Positions 9,048 to 16,243 are shown, numbered from the stretch's first letter. The stretch is DNA of 22,236 nt from DATIRA01 sp964553405 (GCA_964553405.1 CAZKLS010000038.1:1-22236), one strand, 5' to 3'. The notes: generated from the letters alone by a model not told the origin. Translations and numbers: made by a program.

Positions 9048-10451
9048 GTGGCGCAACTGGTCGAAGTACGGGTCCCGGATCTCGGCGACTTCGAGGACGT
9101 CGAGATCATCGACGTGCTCGTTCAGCCGGGCGACACGGTCGACGTCGAGGGATCGCTGATCACGCTCGAAACCGAGAAGGCGACGATGGACGTGCCTTCC
9201 ACGGTGGCCGGCGTGGTACGGGAGATCAAGGTCGGGCGCGGTGACCGGGTATCGAAGGGCGACCTCGTCGTCCTGGTGGAGCCGGCCGGCGAAGCGCCCG
9301 GCGGTTCCGCGGCCGTCGACAGCGAAGTCGGGGCGAAGGCGTCCGGCATGGACGACCCGGGGGCGGGGCGGCCATCGACGGATCCATCCGGGGCCGACGC
9401 AGGGCACGGAGCCGGGAGTGCGGAGCCGGTCGCTTCTGCCGATCGGACGGAGGCTCGCGAAAAGGCGGCAGAGCGTGATGCGACGGCAGACCGACCGGCT
9501 GCCCGCCCGGGACCGGAGACTGTCGTCGACGAGCCCGGGTTCTCCCGCTCGCACGCGAGTCCGTCGATCCGTAAGTTCGCCCGCGAGCTGGGCGTGGACC
9601 TGAGCCGGGTCGAGGGGACGGGTCCCAAGGGACGAATCCTCGCCGACGACGTCAAGGCCCACGTCAAGCGCCGCTTGAGCGCGGCACCGGCGGCCGCAGG
9701 TGGCGGGTCGATGCCCAGCGTACCGGAAGTGGATTTCGCCGCTTTCGGACCGATCGAGCGACGGCCGCTCAGCCGAATCCAGAAGATCGCCGGACCGCGC
9801 CTGCATGCCAGCTGGGTCAACGTCCCCCACGTGACGCAGTTCGACGAGTCCGACATCACCGAGATGGAGGATGCCCGGCGGCGCCTGAAGGACGAGGCCG
9901 AGGGGCGCGGCATCAAGTTGACCCCGCTCGCGTTCGTGATGCGTGCCTGCGTCCAGGCGCTGCAGGCGTTCCCGCATTTCTGCTCGTCGCTGGACGCGAA
10001 GTCCGGAGAGCTGGTGCTGAAGAAATACCTGCACCTCGGCTTCGCTGCAGACACGCCCAACGGCCTGGTCGTGCCGGTCGTGCGCGACGCCGACCGCAAG
10101 GACGTCTACGAGCTGGCCCGCGAGCTCGCGAGCCTGAGCGACAAGGCCCGCTCCGGCAAGCTGACGGCGGAACAGATGCAGGGCGGCTGCTTCACGATCT
10201 CGAGCCTGGGCGGCATCGGCGGCACGGCGTTCACGCCGATCATCAACGCGCCCGAGGTGGCGATTCTGGGGGTGTCCCGCGCCGTCCGTCGGCCCGTGTA
10301 TCAGAATGACGTGCTGGTTCCCAGACTGATGCTGCCGCTGTCCCTATCCTACGACCACCGCGTGATCGACGGCGCAGATGCGGTGAGATTCACGACTTTC
10401 CTCGGGCAGGCGCTGTCGGACGTGCAGGGACTGCTGCGGGCGATTCCGTAG
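9048..10451 (+). CDS. aceF: Pyruvate dehydrogenase E2, dihydrolipoamide acetyltransferase
   Basis: Core subunit of the PDH complex that carries the acetyl group on a lipoyl arm and passes it to CoA. It is 467 residues with one lipoyl domain (about 1-80; lipoylated K44 in LETEKATMD). A flexible linker spans about 80-165. Next come the peripheral subunit-binding domain (169-206, SPSIRKFARELGVD...GPKGRILADDV) and the catalytic domain (about 235-467), with H437 and D441 in SYDHRVIDGAD. E. coli AceF has three lipoyl domains; one is common in other bacteria. The linker is rich in Gly, Asp, Glu and Arg rather than the usual Ala-Pro. The start is GTG 9048, with GGAG seven bases upstream. The start sits 14 bases after aceE and the gene ends 11 bases before lpdA. 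Confidence 0.97.
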   Translation: MAQLVEVRVPDLGDFEDVEIIDVLVQPGDTVDVEGSLITLETEKATMDVPSTVAGVVREIKVGRGDRVSKGDLVVLVEPAGEAPGGSAAVDSEVGAKASGMDDPGAGRPSTDPSGADAGHGAGSAEPVASADRTEAREKAAERDATADRPAARPGPETVVDEPGFSRSHASPSIRKFARELGVDLSRVEGTGPKGRILADDVKAHVKRRLSAAPAAAGGGSMPSVPEVDFAAFGPIERRPLSRIQKIAGPRLHASWVNVPHVTQFDESDITEMEDARRRLKDEAEGRGIKLTPLAFVMRACVQALQAFPHFCSSLDAKSGELVLKKYLHLGFAADTPNGLVVPVVRDADRKDVYELARELASLSDKARSGKLTAEQMQGGCFTISSLGGIGGTAFTPIINAPEVAILGVSRAVRRPVYQNDVLVPRLMLPLSLSYDHRVIDGADAVRFTTFLGQALSDVQGLLRAIP

Positions 10452-10462
10452 GGAGAGGTTGC

Positions 10463-12367
10463 TTGGCTTCATCCGGCAAGGATACGAACGACAAGTACGC
10501 AATCCGGATACCGGATCTCGGCGGCTTCAGCGACGTCGCCGTCATCGAGGTACTGGTCCGACCGGGCGAGCGAGTGGAGCTCGAGACGCCGCTCGTGACG
10601 CTGGAAAGCGACAAGGCGACGATGGACGTGCCGTCCACGGCCGCGGGCCTCGTGACTGCGGTGCTGGTGAAGCCCGGAGACAAGGTGAACACCGGCACGG
10701 TCATCGCGGAGATATCCCGGCAGCCCGCGAGCGCGGGCGATGCCGGCGAGACCTCGACGCGCGCCGCGCTGCGCGCGGCCGAGCCCTACGGCGGCGAGCC
10801 GTACCTCGACACGGTGCCGATCATGCCGATGTCCGGTGGTGGCGGCGCCGGCGCGCCGCCGAAGGCGGCCGCGGAGTCGCCGGGCGCGGTGCAACAGGCC
10901 CGCTCGCAGGATGCCGGAGCGACGCAGGCCGGTCCGGAGACTTACGAGTTCGACCTCGCGGTGCTCGGCGCGGGTCCGGGCGGATACACGGCCGCATTCC
11001 GCGCCGCCGATCTCGGCCTCAGCGTTGCGCTGGTCGAGCGCTGGCCGACACTGGGCGGCGTGTGCCTGAACGTCGGCTGCATACCCTCCAAGGCACTGCT
11101 GCATGCGGCCCGCGTGATAGAGGACGCCGAGGCCATGGCTGCGCATGGCGTCAGTTTCGGCGAGCCGCAGATCGACGCCGGCAGGCTGCGCGACTGGAAG
11201 GACCGGATCGTCGGGCGTCTCACCAGTGGCCTCGCGGTGCTCGCCAGGCAGCGCAAGGTGACCGTGGTCAGCGGCACCGCCCGGTTCGCCTCCGCGCACG
11301 AGCTCGAAATCGACGTCGAGGGAGGCGTCCGGAAGCTGAGCTTCGCCCGCTGCATCATCGCGGCCGGCTCCGAGCCGATGCGTCTGCCCGGGCTTCCCGA
11401 CGACCCGCGCATCATGGATTCGACGGCCGCGCTCGACCTGGACCTGCCGGGCCGCCTGCTGGTGATCGGCGGAGGGATCATCGGCCTGGAGATGGCGACC
11501 GTCTACGACGCGCTCGGCGTGCAGGTGAGCGTGGTCGAGCTGACCGACGGGTTGATGCCCGGCTGCGATCGCGACCTGGTGAAGCCGCTCGAGAAACGCA
11601 TGCGCGCGCGTTACGAGAAGATCATGCTCGGGACCCGGGTCACAACCGTCGAACCGGCGCCGGAGGGCCTGCTGGTGCGCTTCGAGGGCCGCGACGCGCC
11701 CGACGAACCGCAGACCTACGACAGGATCCTCGTTGCGGTCGGTCGGACGCCGAACGGCGCGAGCATCAACGCCGAGGCGGCGGGCGTCGCGGTGGACGGG
11801 CGCGGTTTCATCGGCGTGGACCGGCAGATGCGCACCAACGTATCCCACATCGCCGCGATCGGTGACGTCGTCGGCCAGCCGATGCTGGCGCACAAGGCGA
11901 CTCACCAGGGCAAGGTCGCGGCCGAAGTCGCCGCGGGGCAGAAGAGTTTCTTCGATGCGCGGGCCATTCCCTCCGTCGCATACACGGACCCCGAGGTCGC
12001 CTGGGTCGGACTCACCGAGACGCAGGCGAGGGCGGAGGGCATCAGCTTCGAGAAGGCTGTCTTTCCGTGGGCCGCGAGCGGTCGCTCGCTCGCGATGGGC
12101 CGCGACGAAGGGATGACGAAGCTGCTGTTCGATCCGGCATCCCACCGGGTCGTAGGCGGCGGCATCGTCGGCACCAGCGCCGGAGACCTGATCGCGGAGA
12201 TCGCGCTCGCGATCGAGATGGGCGCGGATGCCCGCGACATCGGCCTCACGGTGCACGCGCACCCGACGCTCTCGGAGACCGTCGCGATGGCCGCTGAAGC
12301 GTTCGAGGGAACGTTGACGGACCTGTATGTGCCGAGACGCAGGACGGAGAAGCCGGGGAACAAGTGA
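10463..12367 (+). CDS. lpdA: Dihydrolipoyl dehydrogenase (E3) with N-terminal lipoyl domain
   Basis: FAD enzyme that reoxidises dihydrolipoamide with NAD+. The protein has 634 residues, about 160 more than plain E3, because it begins with a complete lipoyl domain (about 11-86; lipoylated K51 in LESDKATMD). A Gly/Ala/Pro linker (about 87-160) joins this to the E3 body. The E3 body has the FAD motif GAGPGG, the redox disulfide C201/C206 in GGVCLNVGCIPSK, the NAD motif IGGGIIG, and the C-terminal H600/E605 pair in HPTLSE. This resembles the lipoyl-E3 fusions of Neisseria (P64K) and related PDH operons. The start is TTG 10463; a strong GGGAGAGG at 10451-10458 lies four bases ahead and decides it. 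It is the third gene of the aceE-aceF-lpdA operon and likely dedicated to PDH. Confidence 0.97.
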   Translation: MASSGKDTNDKYAIRIPDLGGFSDVAVIEVLVRPGERVELETPLVTLESDKATMDVPSTAAGLVTAVLVKPGDKVNTGTVIAEISRQPASAGDAGETSTRAALRAAEPYGGEPYLDTVPIMPMSGGGGAGAPPKAAAESPGAVQQARSQDAGATQAGPETYEFDLAVLGAGPGGYTAAFRAADLGLSVALVERWPTLGGVCLNVGCIPSKALLHAARVIEDAEAMAAHGVSFGEPQIDAGRLRDWKDRIVGRLTSGLAVLARQRKVTVVSGTARFASAHELEIDVEGGVRKLSFARCIIAAGSEPMRLPGLPDDPRIMDSTAALDLDLPGRLLVIGGGIIGLEMATVYDALGVQVSVVELTDGLMPGCDRDLVKPLEKRMRARYEKIMLGTRVTTVEPAPEGLLVRFEGRDAPDEPQTYDRILVAVGRTPNGASINAEAAGVAVDGRGFIGVDRQMRTNVSHIAAIGDVVGQPMLAHKATHQGKVAAEVAAGQKSFFDARAIPSVAYTDPEVAWVGLTETQARAEGISFEKAVFPWAASGRSLAMGRDEGMTKLLFDPASHRVVGGGIVGTSAGDLIAEIALAIEMGADARDIGLTVHAHPTLSETVAMAAEAFEGTLTDLYVPRRRTEKPGNK

Positions 12368-12370
12368 ATC

Positions 12371-12460
12371 GTGACTAGCGGATAGCGGATAGTCGTCGAC
12401 CGTTGCCGCGTGTACCTGCCGCAGGCCAGATGCGTACACTACCCGCTAACCGCTAGTCAC
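12371..12460. repeat. About 90-bp imperfect palindromic intergenic element (REP- or MITE-like)
   Basis: The left arm (12371-12393, starting GTGACTAGCGGATAGCGG) is the reverse complement of the right arm (12438-12460, ending CCGCTAACCGCTAGTCAC), with about 21 of 23 positions matching. The left arm contains a tandem heptamer, TAGCGGA twice. The centre holds two nested inverted repeats: GTGTAC (12410-12415) with GTACAC (12434-12439), and CCTG-CCG-CAGG (12415-12425). The element fills almost the entire 104-base gap between lpdA and the sulfotransferase gene. No clear target-site duplication flanks it. As RNA it would form a long hairpin downstream of lpdA, so it may also end or protect that transcript. 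Confidence 0.7.
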
Positions 12461-12471
12461 CATCCGCTTCC

Positions 12472-13308
12472 GTGCACCCATCCCTCACCCGCGCGCTTCG
12501 CCTGCTGGGCCTGCTCGAGACCGGGCGTCGGGTCGAGACGCGGATTCGAATGGGGCAGGACCGGGCTTTGCCCGATGCAGTGATTCTCGGCGCGCAGAAG
12601 TGCGGCACCAGCTCGCTGCACAACTACCTCACCCAGCATCCGCAGGTGACCGCGCCGCTGCGCAAGGAAGTCCATTACTTCGATCTGAACTACGACCGCG
12701 GCGAGCGCTGGTACCGGGCGCACTTCGGACGTGCCGGCGAGCCGGGCCTGAACCTCGACAGCAGTCCCTACTACCTGTTTCACCCCTGCGTGCCGAAGCG
12801 CATGCGCGAGCTGCTGCCCGCGGCCAGGCTGATCGTCCTGCTGCGCGACCCGGTGCGCCGTGCCTACTCCCACTACTGGCACGAGTTCGACAAGGGGCGC
12901 GAGAAACTCACGTTCGAGGCCGCGATCGATGCGGAACCCGCGCGTGTGGAGCAGGCGGCGCGCCGGCTGGCAGCCGGTGAGATCTCGCGCAGCCGCGAGC
13001 ACCAGTTCCACAGCTACCTCGCGCGTGGACGCTACGCCGAGCAGCTCGAGCGCTGGCTCGAGTTCTATCCGCGGGACCGGTTACTGGTGCTGCGCTTCGA
13101 GGATCTCGTACGGCAGCCGCTCGACGTGCTCAACCAAGCGCTTGCGTTCCTGGAGCTGCCGCGCGTGGACTCGGCCAGGCTGGAGCCCCGCAACACCCGG
13201 CAGTACCCGCCGATGGCCGCTGCGACGGCGGAGCGGTTGAGCGAGTACTACGCAGCGGACAACGCGCGGCTGGAGCAACTGCTCGGCCACCGGATGGCCT
13301 GGTCGTAG
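12472..13308 (+). CDS. PAPS-dependent sulfotransferase (NDST/3-OST-like Sulfotransfer_1 type)
   Basis: Transfers a sulfo group from PAPS to an acceptor, probably a carbohydrate or small molecule; the acceptor cannot be read from sequence. In 278 residues it has the 5'-phosphosulfate loop GAQKCGTSSL (K43), the likely catalytic base E66 in RKEVHYFD, and the 3'-phosphate site LLRDPVRRAYSHY (R125, S133). The order matches heparan-sulfate-type sulfotransferases. There is no signal peptide or membrane segment, so it should be cytosolic. The start is uncertain: GTG 12472 has no visible ribosome-binding site and lies 12 bases after the palindrome, while ATG 12550 would still keep the PAPS loop. No sulfate-activation or glycosyltransferase genes are nearby, so it stands alone here, convergent with the DoxX gene. 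Confidence 0.88.
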   Translation: MHPSLTRALRLLGLLETGRRVETRIRMGQDRALPDAVILGAQKCGTSSLHNYLTQHPQVTAPLRKEVHYFDLNYDRGERWYRAHFGRAGEPGLNLDSSPYYLFHPCVPKRMRELLPAARLIVLLRDPVRRAYSHYWHEFDKGREKLTFEAAIDAEPARVEQAARRLAAGEISRSREHQFHSYLARGRYAEQLERWLEFYPRDRLLVLRFEDLVRQPLDVLNQALAFLELPRVDSARLEPRNTRQYPPMAAATAERLSEYYAADNARLEQLLGHRMAWS

Positions 13309-13314
13309 GAAGGC

Positions 13315-13328
13315 ACGGTCCTCACCGT
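13315..13328. terminator. Small hairpin between sulfotransferase and DoxX genes
   Basis: ACGGT (13315-13319) and ACCGT (13324-13328) pair across a CCTC loop in the 28-base gap between two convergent stops. The stem has only five pairs and no T-run, so this is a weak terminator candidate. Confidence 0.2.
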
Positions 13329-13336
13329 CGCCCGGC

Positions 13337-13957
13337 TCAGCGGCCGCGCCGGCGCATGATCCAGTAATCCAGGCTCAGGTAGCGGCCCCCGCCGCTGCAG
13401 AAGAGCGCCAGCAGCATGACGAAGTAGGTCGCGGCCCACTCGATGCCGCTGTTCGAGACGATGAAACTGCCCTGCTCGGTCAGCCATTCGTAGTGACCGT
13501 GCTCCTGCAGGATGGCGCGGGCCCGGTCCAGGCGCTCGCCCGCCGCCGACGCGTCTTCGGCCTCGAGACCCAGCGTGAAGCGGCTCGCGAACGGGCTCGC
13601 GGTGTCGTGAACGGCCTGCCAGCCATGCTCCCAGTGCACGGTTACGGCCGCCACGATCATCGTCACCATCAGCGGCACCGTCACGAGCCGCGTGCCCAGC
13701 CCGAGCAGCAGCAGCAATGCGCCGCCGACCTCGGCCGCCGTCGCGAGAAAGGCCATCAGCACCGGCGCCGGCAACCCGAGTCCCCAGTCCGGATTGCCGA
13801 ACCACTCGACGACGTCGCCGAATCCGGTGGCCTTGTTCATGCCCGCGACCCAGAACACCGGCGCGAGGTAGAGCCGCAGTGCGAGCGGGCCGAGGAAGTC
13901 GACCGACCGGAAGCTCTCCGACAGGCGGTGAAGATGGTCGAGTGCCGGGTTGATCAT
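13337..13957 (-). CDS. DoxX-family membrane protein of the MNIO cassette (HvfX-like)
   Basis: A 206-residue inner-membrane protein of the DoxX family. Hydrophobic segments lie at about 21-40, 64-86, 91-108 and 172-188, fitting four helices. A polar stretch at about 110-168 separates helices three and four. DoxX-type proteins are regular partners of DUF692/MNIO and DUF2063 genes in Hvf/Buf clusters, where an HvfX-type role in copper-peptide maturation or handling has been proposed. The assignment here rests on gene order. ATG 13955-13957 is preceded by a GAGG about nine bases upstream. It is the last gene of the cassette, 74 bases after the DUF2063 gene. That gap holds self-complementary sequences. 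Confidence 0.85.
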   Translation of the reverse strand: MINPALDHLHRLSESFRSVDFLGPLALRLYLAPVFWVAGMNKATGFGDVVEWFGNPDWGLGLPAPVLMAFLATAAEVGGALLLLLGLGTRLVTVPLMVTMIVAAVTVHWEHGWQAVHDTASPFASRFTLGLEAEDASAAGERLDRARAILQEHGHYEWLTEQGSFIVSNSGIEWAATYFVMLLALFCSGGGRYLSLDYWIMRRRGR

Positions 13958-13966
13958 GGGTCGTCG

Positions 13967-14007
13967 CCTCGAGGTCTGCGGTACCGCCGGATCGCGATAC
14001 CTCGAGG
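13967..14007. repeat. Paired CCTCGAGG palindromes in the DUF2063-DoxX gap
   Basis: The octamer CCTCGAGG occurs at 13967-13974 and 14000-14007. Each copy is self-complementary, so the two can also pair with each other as an 8-bp stem. Between them lie two further palindromes, GCGGTACCGC (13978-13987) and ATCGCGAT (13991-13998). The structure could form an mRNA hairpin between the two genes, or be a protein-binding site. Either reading is inference. Confidence 0.4.
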
Positions 14008-14031
14008 ATCAAGACCGGGCCGGGCGGCGTG

Positions 14032-14868
14032 TTATTGCAGGTGTTCCTGGCTGGCGGATCGCGTGCCGAGGATCACGCCCTGTGCGCGCAGTTGCTCGAG
14101 CGCCTGTGCTCCGCCGGCGCGCAGCGCAGCGGCGTCGAGCTGCGGCAGTTCCTGGGCCATCGCGGCCAGCTGCTCGGCACCGGTCATTCGCGGCTCGTGC
14201 CTGAGCCGCTCGACCAGCCGGAGTGTCACGGCATTGACGTTGATGAAACCGACCCGGTCGCTGCTGTCGCGGTATGCGACGTAGAACGAGGGTTCGGCCG
14301 GCGGCTCGACCGGCTGGAACTGCGGCGAAAGCTTGTGCACCGGGAATCGATAAGCCAGCGGCCACGCCAGCGGCGACAGCACCGGCATGCCCGCGAGCAG
14401 GTCGCCCCGTGGGTCCACGGCCGGCTCGGCGGGCGTGGCGTCCTCGAGCGAAAGCGCGAGCTCGACCCACTCGTAGTGTGCGAGCTCGTAGATGAAGCGG
14501 GGATCTTCCGGGCGCTCACCCCGTTCCTCGCCGAGATAACCCAGGAACTCCTGTGATATCTCGTGGAACAGCGGCGTCCGGCAGCGATGATCCCGATAGA
14601 AGTCGCGCACCAGTGCCTGCCATCGGTCGGGGCCCAGGATCCGGTTCAGCACCGGGAAATTTCCGGCCAGGAGTCCCGCGACGTTGTTGAAGAAGAGCTC
14701 GCGATAAACGCCCATCCGCCGGTCCTCGATACCGGCCGGAGCGGGCGTGGTGCCGGGATCCCGGATGTGTGCGGCGAAGCGCCGTTGCAGCTCCGCGAGC
14801 CGCTGCTGCTCTTCGGAAACAGGCTCCGTCGCCGCCGCGCCAGGATCGTCGCGCGTTTCGTCGGTCAT
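14032..14868 (-). CDS. hvfC: DUF2063 family protein, MNIO partner (HvfC/BufC type)
   Basis: A 278-residue soluble protein of the DUF2063 family. The conserved N-terminal helical domain is at about 25-115 (FAAHIRDP, RRMGVYRELFFNNV, LLAGNFPVLNRILG, FYRDHRCRTPLFHEISQEFLGYL). A second domain spans about 150-275. Older annotations call the family a putative DNA-binding domain. In Hvf, Buf and Tgl systems, proteins of this kind instead act with the MNIO enzyme, probably by recognising the precursor peptide. The gene begins 4 bases after the MNIO stop, so co-translation is likely. The first 20 or so residues are acidic, Thr/Ala-rich and unconserved. ATG 14866-14868 is the only good start that keeps the conserved block. 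Confidence 0.9.
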   Translation of the reverse strand: MTDETRDDPGAAATEPVSEEQQRLAELQRRFAAHIRDPGTTPAPAGIEDRRMGVYRELFFNNVAGLLAGNFPVLNRILGPDRWQALVRDFYRDHRCRTPLFHEISQEFLGYLGEERGERPEDPRFIYELAHYEWVELALSLEDATPAEPAVDPRGDLLAGMPVLSPLAWPLAYRFPVHKLSPQFQPVEPPAEPSFYVAYRDSSDRVGFINVNAVTLRLVERLRHEPRMTGAEQLAAMAQELPQLDAAALRAGGAQALEQLRAQGVILGTRSASQEHLQ

Positions 14869-14872
14869 CCGG

Positions 14873-15727
14873 TCAGGTCCCGTTCGTGAGAGCGGGCGGC
14901 CGGTGCTTCGCCTGGATCTCGCGGATCCTCTGGATCTCCCGCAACAGCACGTCCAGCGGCGGAATGTTGAAATCCCGCTCGAGCACGGTGGGGCGCAGGC
15001 CGCAGTGGGCATAGCACGCGTCGAGAAGGTCCCAGACCGGATCGCTCACGTCCGCCCCGTGCGTGTCCACGCGCAGGTCCTCGGACTCGACGTAGTGCCC
15101 GGCCACGTGCAGGTACACGACGCGGTCCACTGGCACGGAACGCAGGAAGTCGAGCGCGTCGTAACCGTGGTTGACGCTGTTCACGTAGACGTTGTTGACG
15201 TCCAGCATCAGGTCGCAATCGGCCGCGTCGAGCACGGCGTTCAGGAACTCGATCTCGGGCATCTGCTGCCCGGGCGCCGCATAGTAGGACACGTTTTCCA
15301 TCGCGATCCGGCGGCCGAGCACGTCCTGCACCTGCCGTATGCGCGCCGCCACGTAGCGTACCGCCTGCCGGGTGAACGGTATCGGCATCAGGTCGTACAG
15401 ATGCCCCTCGTCGGAGCAGTAGCTCAGGTGCTCGGAGTAGTAGCGTATGTCGTGCTCGTCCAGGAAGCGGCGCAGCGAGAGCAGGAATTCCCTGTCGAGC
15501 GGCGCCGGGCTGCCGATCGACAGCGACAGTCCGTGGTTCACGAAGGGGTATCGCGCCACGAGTTGCCGGAAGCGACGGCCGAGCTGCCCGCCGATGCCGA
15601 TCCAGTTCTCGGGCGCGACCTCGAGGAAATCCACCGGGATCTCGTCATCCCGCTCGGAGAGCTCCGCGAGCATGGAGCGACGCAGACCCAGCCCGACGCC
15701 ATCGATGCCTTCGATTCCCGACTTCAT
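14873..15727 (-). CDS. hvfB: DUF692/UPF0276 MNIO-type peptide-modifying oxygenase (HvfB/BufB type)
   Basis: Multinuclear non-heme iron-dependent oxidative enzyme. Relatives MbnB, TglH and HvfB/BufB convert peptide cysteines into oxazolone/thioamide or related groups. The protein has 284 residues from ATG 15727 and the TIM-barrel family signature in order: GVGLGLR, DFLEVAPENW, NHGLSLSIG (H65), YYSEHLSYC (E99/H100), AMENVSYYA (E144/N145), LMLDVNNVYVNSVNHG (D176, N178, N179, H187), YLHVAGHY (H207, H211), DTHGADV (D221/H223) and LERDFNIPP (E250). All expected metal-binding residues therefore appear present. A TTG at 15754 could add nine residues; neither start has a clear ribosome-binding site. 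It is first in an MNIO-DUF2063-DoxX cassette. The usual precursor gene (HvfA or DUF2282) is missing upstream, where the DUF1841 gene ends after 69 bases. Confidence 0.94.
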   Translation of the reverse strand: MKSGIEGIDGVGLGLRRSMLAELSERDDEIPVDFLEVAPENWIGIGGQLGRRFRQLVARYPFVNHGLSLSIGSPAPLDREFLLSLRRFLDEHDIRYYSEHLSYCSDEGHLYDLMPIPFTRQAVRYVAARIRQVQDVLGRRIAMENVSYYAAPGQQMPEIEFLNAVLDAADCDLMLDVNNVYVNSVNHGYDALDFLRSVPVDRVVYLHVAGHYVESEDLRVDTHGADVSDPVWDLLDACYAHCGLRPTVLERDFNIPPLDVLLREIQRIREIQAKHRPPALTNGT

Positions 15728-15765
15728 TGACTGCCGCGTGCGATGCCTGTTCAAAGTCGCTGCCT

Positions 15766-15781
15766 ACCGGTACAGACCGGT
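15766..15781. promoter_or_regulatory. ACCGGT-N4-ACCGGT dyad upstream of the MNIO gene
   Basis: Two copies of the self-complementary hexamer ACCGGT (15766-15771 and 15776-15781) are separated by ACAG. The spacing allows a 6-bp, 4-loop hairpin, or a dyad for a regulator. It lies in the 69-base gap between DUF1841 and the MNIO gene, about 40 bases before the MNIO ATG. I see no convincing -10/-35 pair beside it. It may be a weak terminator for the upstream operon or an operator for the cassette. Confidence 0.35.
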
Positions 15782-15796
15782 CGTGGCCGCAGATCA

Positions 15797-16234
15797 TTAC
15801 CGCTCGAGCTGCCGCAGCGACCGCAGGTAGGCCGATTCGTCGGGCGGTCGGCCCGAGCGCTGGGCCTGCCAGAGGGCTTCTGCCAGACGGTCCATCATGC
15901 GGTGCTCCACCTCGTGCCGGTCGTCCATCCGGGCTGCGAGCCGCTGGTACACGGCGCGAACGCCCGGCGGACGGTCCGTCGCCACCTGGTCGCGGATCGC
16001 CAGGTGCAGGCCCATGTGCAGGAACGGGTTCGTCTGCCCCTGCTCGGGAGCGAAGTCCCGATCGAGCGCGGCCGAGTGGTCCGCCAGCAGGGACTGGTAC
16101 TCGGGATGCAGTTCGATCACGCCGACGATCTGGTTTTCGAGCGGTTCGAGCGGCCGACGCTCGCGTGCCTTGCGCCATGCCTCGAGGTACAGGCGGCGCA
16201 GGCCGCTGCGGTCCTGGTCGTCGAAGAACGGCAT
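15797..16234 (-). CDS. DUF1841 family protein
   Basis: A 145-residue soluble protein of the DUF1841 family, with no established function. Recognisable family blocks are RLYLEAWRKARERRPLEPLE, NPFLHMGLHLAIRDQ, TDRPPGVRAVY and the C-terminal EVEHRMMDRLAEALWQAQ. It is mostly helical by appearance, with no cysteine pattern, signal peptide or membrane segment. The ATG at 16232-16234 lies only 9 bases after the nth stop, so it should be the last gene of the rsx-nth transcript. The family is common in proteobacteria, and the position beside nth says little about function. Confidence 0.88.
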   Translation of the reverse strand: MPFFDDQDRSGLRRLYLEAWRKARERRPLEPLENQIVGVIELHPEYQSLLADHSAALDRDFAPEQGQTNPFLHMGLHLAIRDQVATDRPPGVRAVYQRLAARMDDRHEVEHRMMDRLAEALWQAQRSGRPPDESAYLRSLRQLER

Positions 16235-16243
16235 CGGTCGAGG

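Noticed and set aside
10469..12439. 656-codon open frame antisense to lpdA
   Set aside because: It mirrors lpdA codon positions, has no family motif, and would start inside the palindromic repeat.
12371..12460. CRISPR-like or tandem array reading of the TAGCGGA repeats
   Set aside because: There are only two adjacent heptamers, within one arm of a palindrome. There is no regular spacer-repeat structure and no cas genes.
12371..12460. tRNA-like fold in the lpdA-sulfotransferase gap
   Set aside because: The arms form one long hairpin, not a cloverleaf, and no T-loop (GGTTCRA-type) consensus is present.
13337..13957. DoxX gene as part of a thiosulfate:quinone oxidoreductase (DoxDA)
   Set aside because: No DoxA/TQO partner is present. 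The MNIO-DUF2063 context explains the gene better.
15728..15796. Possible hidden small precursor peptide gene upstream of the MNIO gene
   Set aside because: The gap is 69 bases, too short for a signal peptide plus a cysteine core, and I find no cysteine-rich reading in either direction.
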